64,000 bases of DNA from Chionis minor. Lineage: Eukaryota > Chordata > Aves > Charadriiformes > Chionididae. How positions within the stretch are numbered: position 1 is the first letter of the stretch; every line of letters begins with the position of its first letter. A program made the position numbers and the translations under genes. Shown here in pieces: positions 62,608 through 64,000 of this stretch. The stretch lies in assembly GCA_013398295.1 (NCBI GenBank), contig VZSF01008879.1, positions 1 to 64,000 on the forward strand, written 5' to 3'. The notes below the pieces were generated by a model. That model was not told where the DNA came from and ran no database searches. It saw only the letters and a program-made list of their open reading frames with translations.

Positions 62608-63745
62608 ATTCACAGACTGGTTGATAGCAGAAGGGACCTCTGGACATCATCTTGTCCAAGCTCCCCCGCTTACACAGGGACACCAGTTGTCATGCCAGTT
62701 GTCCAGGACAATGTCCAGATGGCTTCCGAATACCTCCAAGGATGCAGACTCCATCTGGGGCAACCTGCACCAGCGCTTGGTCACCTTCACAGTAAACAAG
62801 TGTTTCCTGATGTTCAGAGGAAACCTCTGGTGTTTCATTTTTGCCCATTGCCTCTCGTCCTGTCACTGGATACCACTGAAAAAGCCTGGCTCTGCCCTCT
62901 TTGCACCCTCCCCCTTCAGGCATTTACGAGATTCCCCTGCGAGCTTTCTTTTCTCCTGGCTGAATGCTCCCACCTCTCTCAGCTGTTCCTAGTGATTCTT
63001 TACCAGGGTCTCTCCAATTGGACTTTCTCTTGTACTGGGGAGCCCAGAACTGGACCCAGCACTGCAGGCCTGGCCTCACCAGTGCTGAGTAGGGGAGAAG
63101 GGTCACCTCCCTTGACCTGCTGGCAACACTCTTAGCACCGCCCAGAACACCATTTGCCTTCTTTGCAGAAGGACACGTTGCTGGCTCACGTTCAACTCGG
63201 TGTCCACCCAGGTCCCAGTTGGGTGTCCCTCAGCATACACTGGTGCATCGAGCTGTTCCTCCCCAAGTGCAGGACTTTGTACTTCCCCTTGTTGAACTTC
63301 ATGATGTTCCAGTCTAGTTTTCCAGCCTGTTGAGGTCCCCCTGGATGGCAGCATGACCATCTGGCATATCAGCCTCTCCTCCCACTTTGGTGTCATCTGC
63401 AAGCTTGCAGAGGGTACACTCTGCCCCACCATCCAGAGCATTAATGAAGATGTTAAACAGGCCTGGATCCAGCAGTATGGACCCCTGGGGCACACTGCTG
63501 GTCAACAGCCTCCAACCACGACTCAATGGTCACCATCCTCTGGACCCAGTCATTCAGCCAGTTTTCAACTGACCTCACTTCCTGCTCATCCAGCCCCCTA
63601 CATCAAGAGGTTCTCTACAGGGGTCTTACAGGAGACAATGTCAAAGGCCTTAGTGATGTCCAGGTAGACAATATCCACTGCTCTCCCCTCATCTACCAGG
63701 CCAGTCACGTCATCCCAGAAGTTGACTGTGTTGGTCAAGCATGTT
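62608..63745 (-). mobile_element. CR1 LINE 3' portion
   Basis: The 3' end is near 62608 (TTACAGATTCACAGACTGGT on the plus strand). The minus strand encodes RT from about 63745: LVDEGR-like, [62 protein letters not shown]. Several frame changes. The active-site pair is present as LADD. Confidence 0.85.
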
Positions 63746-63769
63746 TACTCAACGCTCAATGCTATTGAG

Positions 63770-64000
63770 CACACTCAATATGTGCACAGCACTGCAGACT
63801 TCCTGGGTGGAGGTCTTTTGGCAAGACATTGGTTCTTCAGGTAGACGTTTCACTGCCCGGAACTGATCAGCCTGGTGGATTATCGGTTGAGTTTTCACAA
63901 TTAACAGTGTCTGACCTATCATTTGAACAGTCCTATTTACTCCTCAGAGTGCCTTGCTTGTCCCCTTTCCCTCAGCAAGGTGGAGCAAGGCCTTTCAAAG
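63770..64000. other. No feature seen
   Basis: Short right-edge stretch beyond the CR1; nothing recognised. Confidence 0.4.

Overview
The window is nuclear DNA of a bird. It carries several CR1 LINE copies whose 3' ends have the avian form (an AGAATCATAGAATGG-type end next to GTTGGAAGGGACCT), and the genes are split by introns with conventional GT-AG sites. I see no bacterial or viral gene, no tRNA or rRNA, and no CRISPR array. The only protein-coding genes I can support belong to one family: vertebrate acid lipases (lysosomal/gastric/epidermal lipases of the LIPA-LIPF-LIPK-LIPM-LIPN type; alpha/beta hydrolases with a signal peptide). The species and exact orthology cannot be fixed from the sequence alone.

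Layout. 1-2160: a long 5'-truncated CR1 on the minus strand. 2161-7500: no gene seen. 7704-14215: lipase gene A, minus strand, nine coding exons, open throughout, with an altered nucleophile elbow (AYSQG). 14222-33310: about 19 kb with no gene recognised, holding two adjoining CR1 pieces (19162-21430) and older CR1 debris. 33327-37513: lipase gene B, plus strand. It has all nine coding exons and splice sites, but an in-frame TGA in the second conserved exon and Ala in place of the catalytic Ser. 38497-39812: remains of another B-like copy, namely an orphan plus-strand exon 6 and an orphan minus-strand signal-peptide exon, with a tetranucleotide repeat just upstream. 39813-47500: no gene seen. 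47622-55797: lipase gene C, minus strand, nine coding exons, full catalytic triad (GHSQG), closest in feel to LIPM; three CR1 pieces lie in its last-but-one large intron. 56600-64000: older CR1 fragments, with a better preserved CR1 at 62608-63745.

The three lipase genes share one exon plan. Exons for residues around the HG oxyanion motif (199 nt), the nucleophile (110 nt), the cap start (137 nt), SR[VLI]DVY (72 nt) and the Asp/His C-terminus (234 nt) have identical lengths in all three, with identical splice phases. They are therefore tandem duplicates in orientation minus / plus / minus: A and B head to head, B and C tail to tail. The biology of interest is how the copies are diverging. C looks like a working secreted or lysosomal ester hydrolase, A keeps the triad but has changed the elbow, and B has lost the catalytic serine and acquired a stop. 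I did not find a previously undescribed system; the most unusual items are the B decay pattern and the orphan exon pair beside it.
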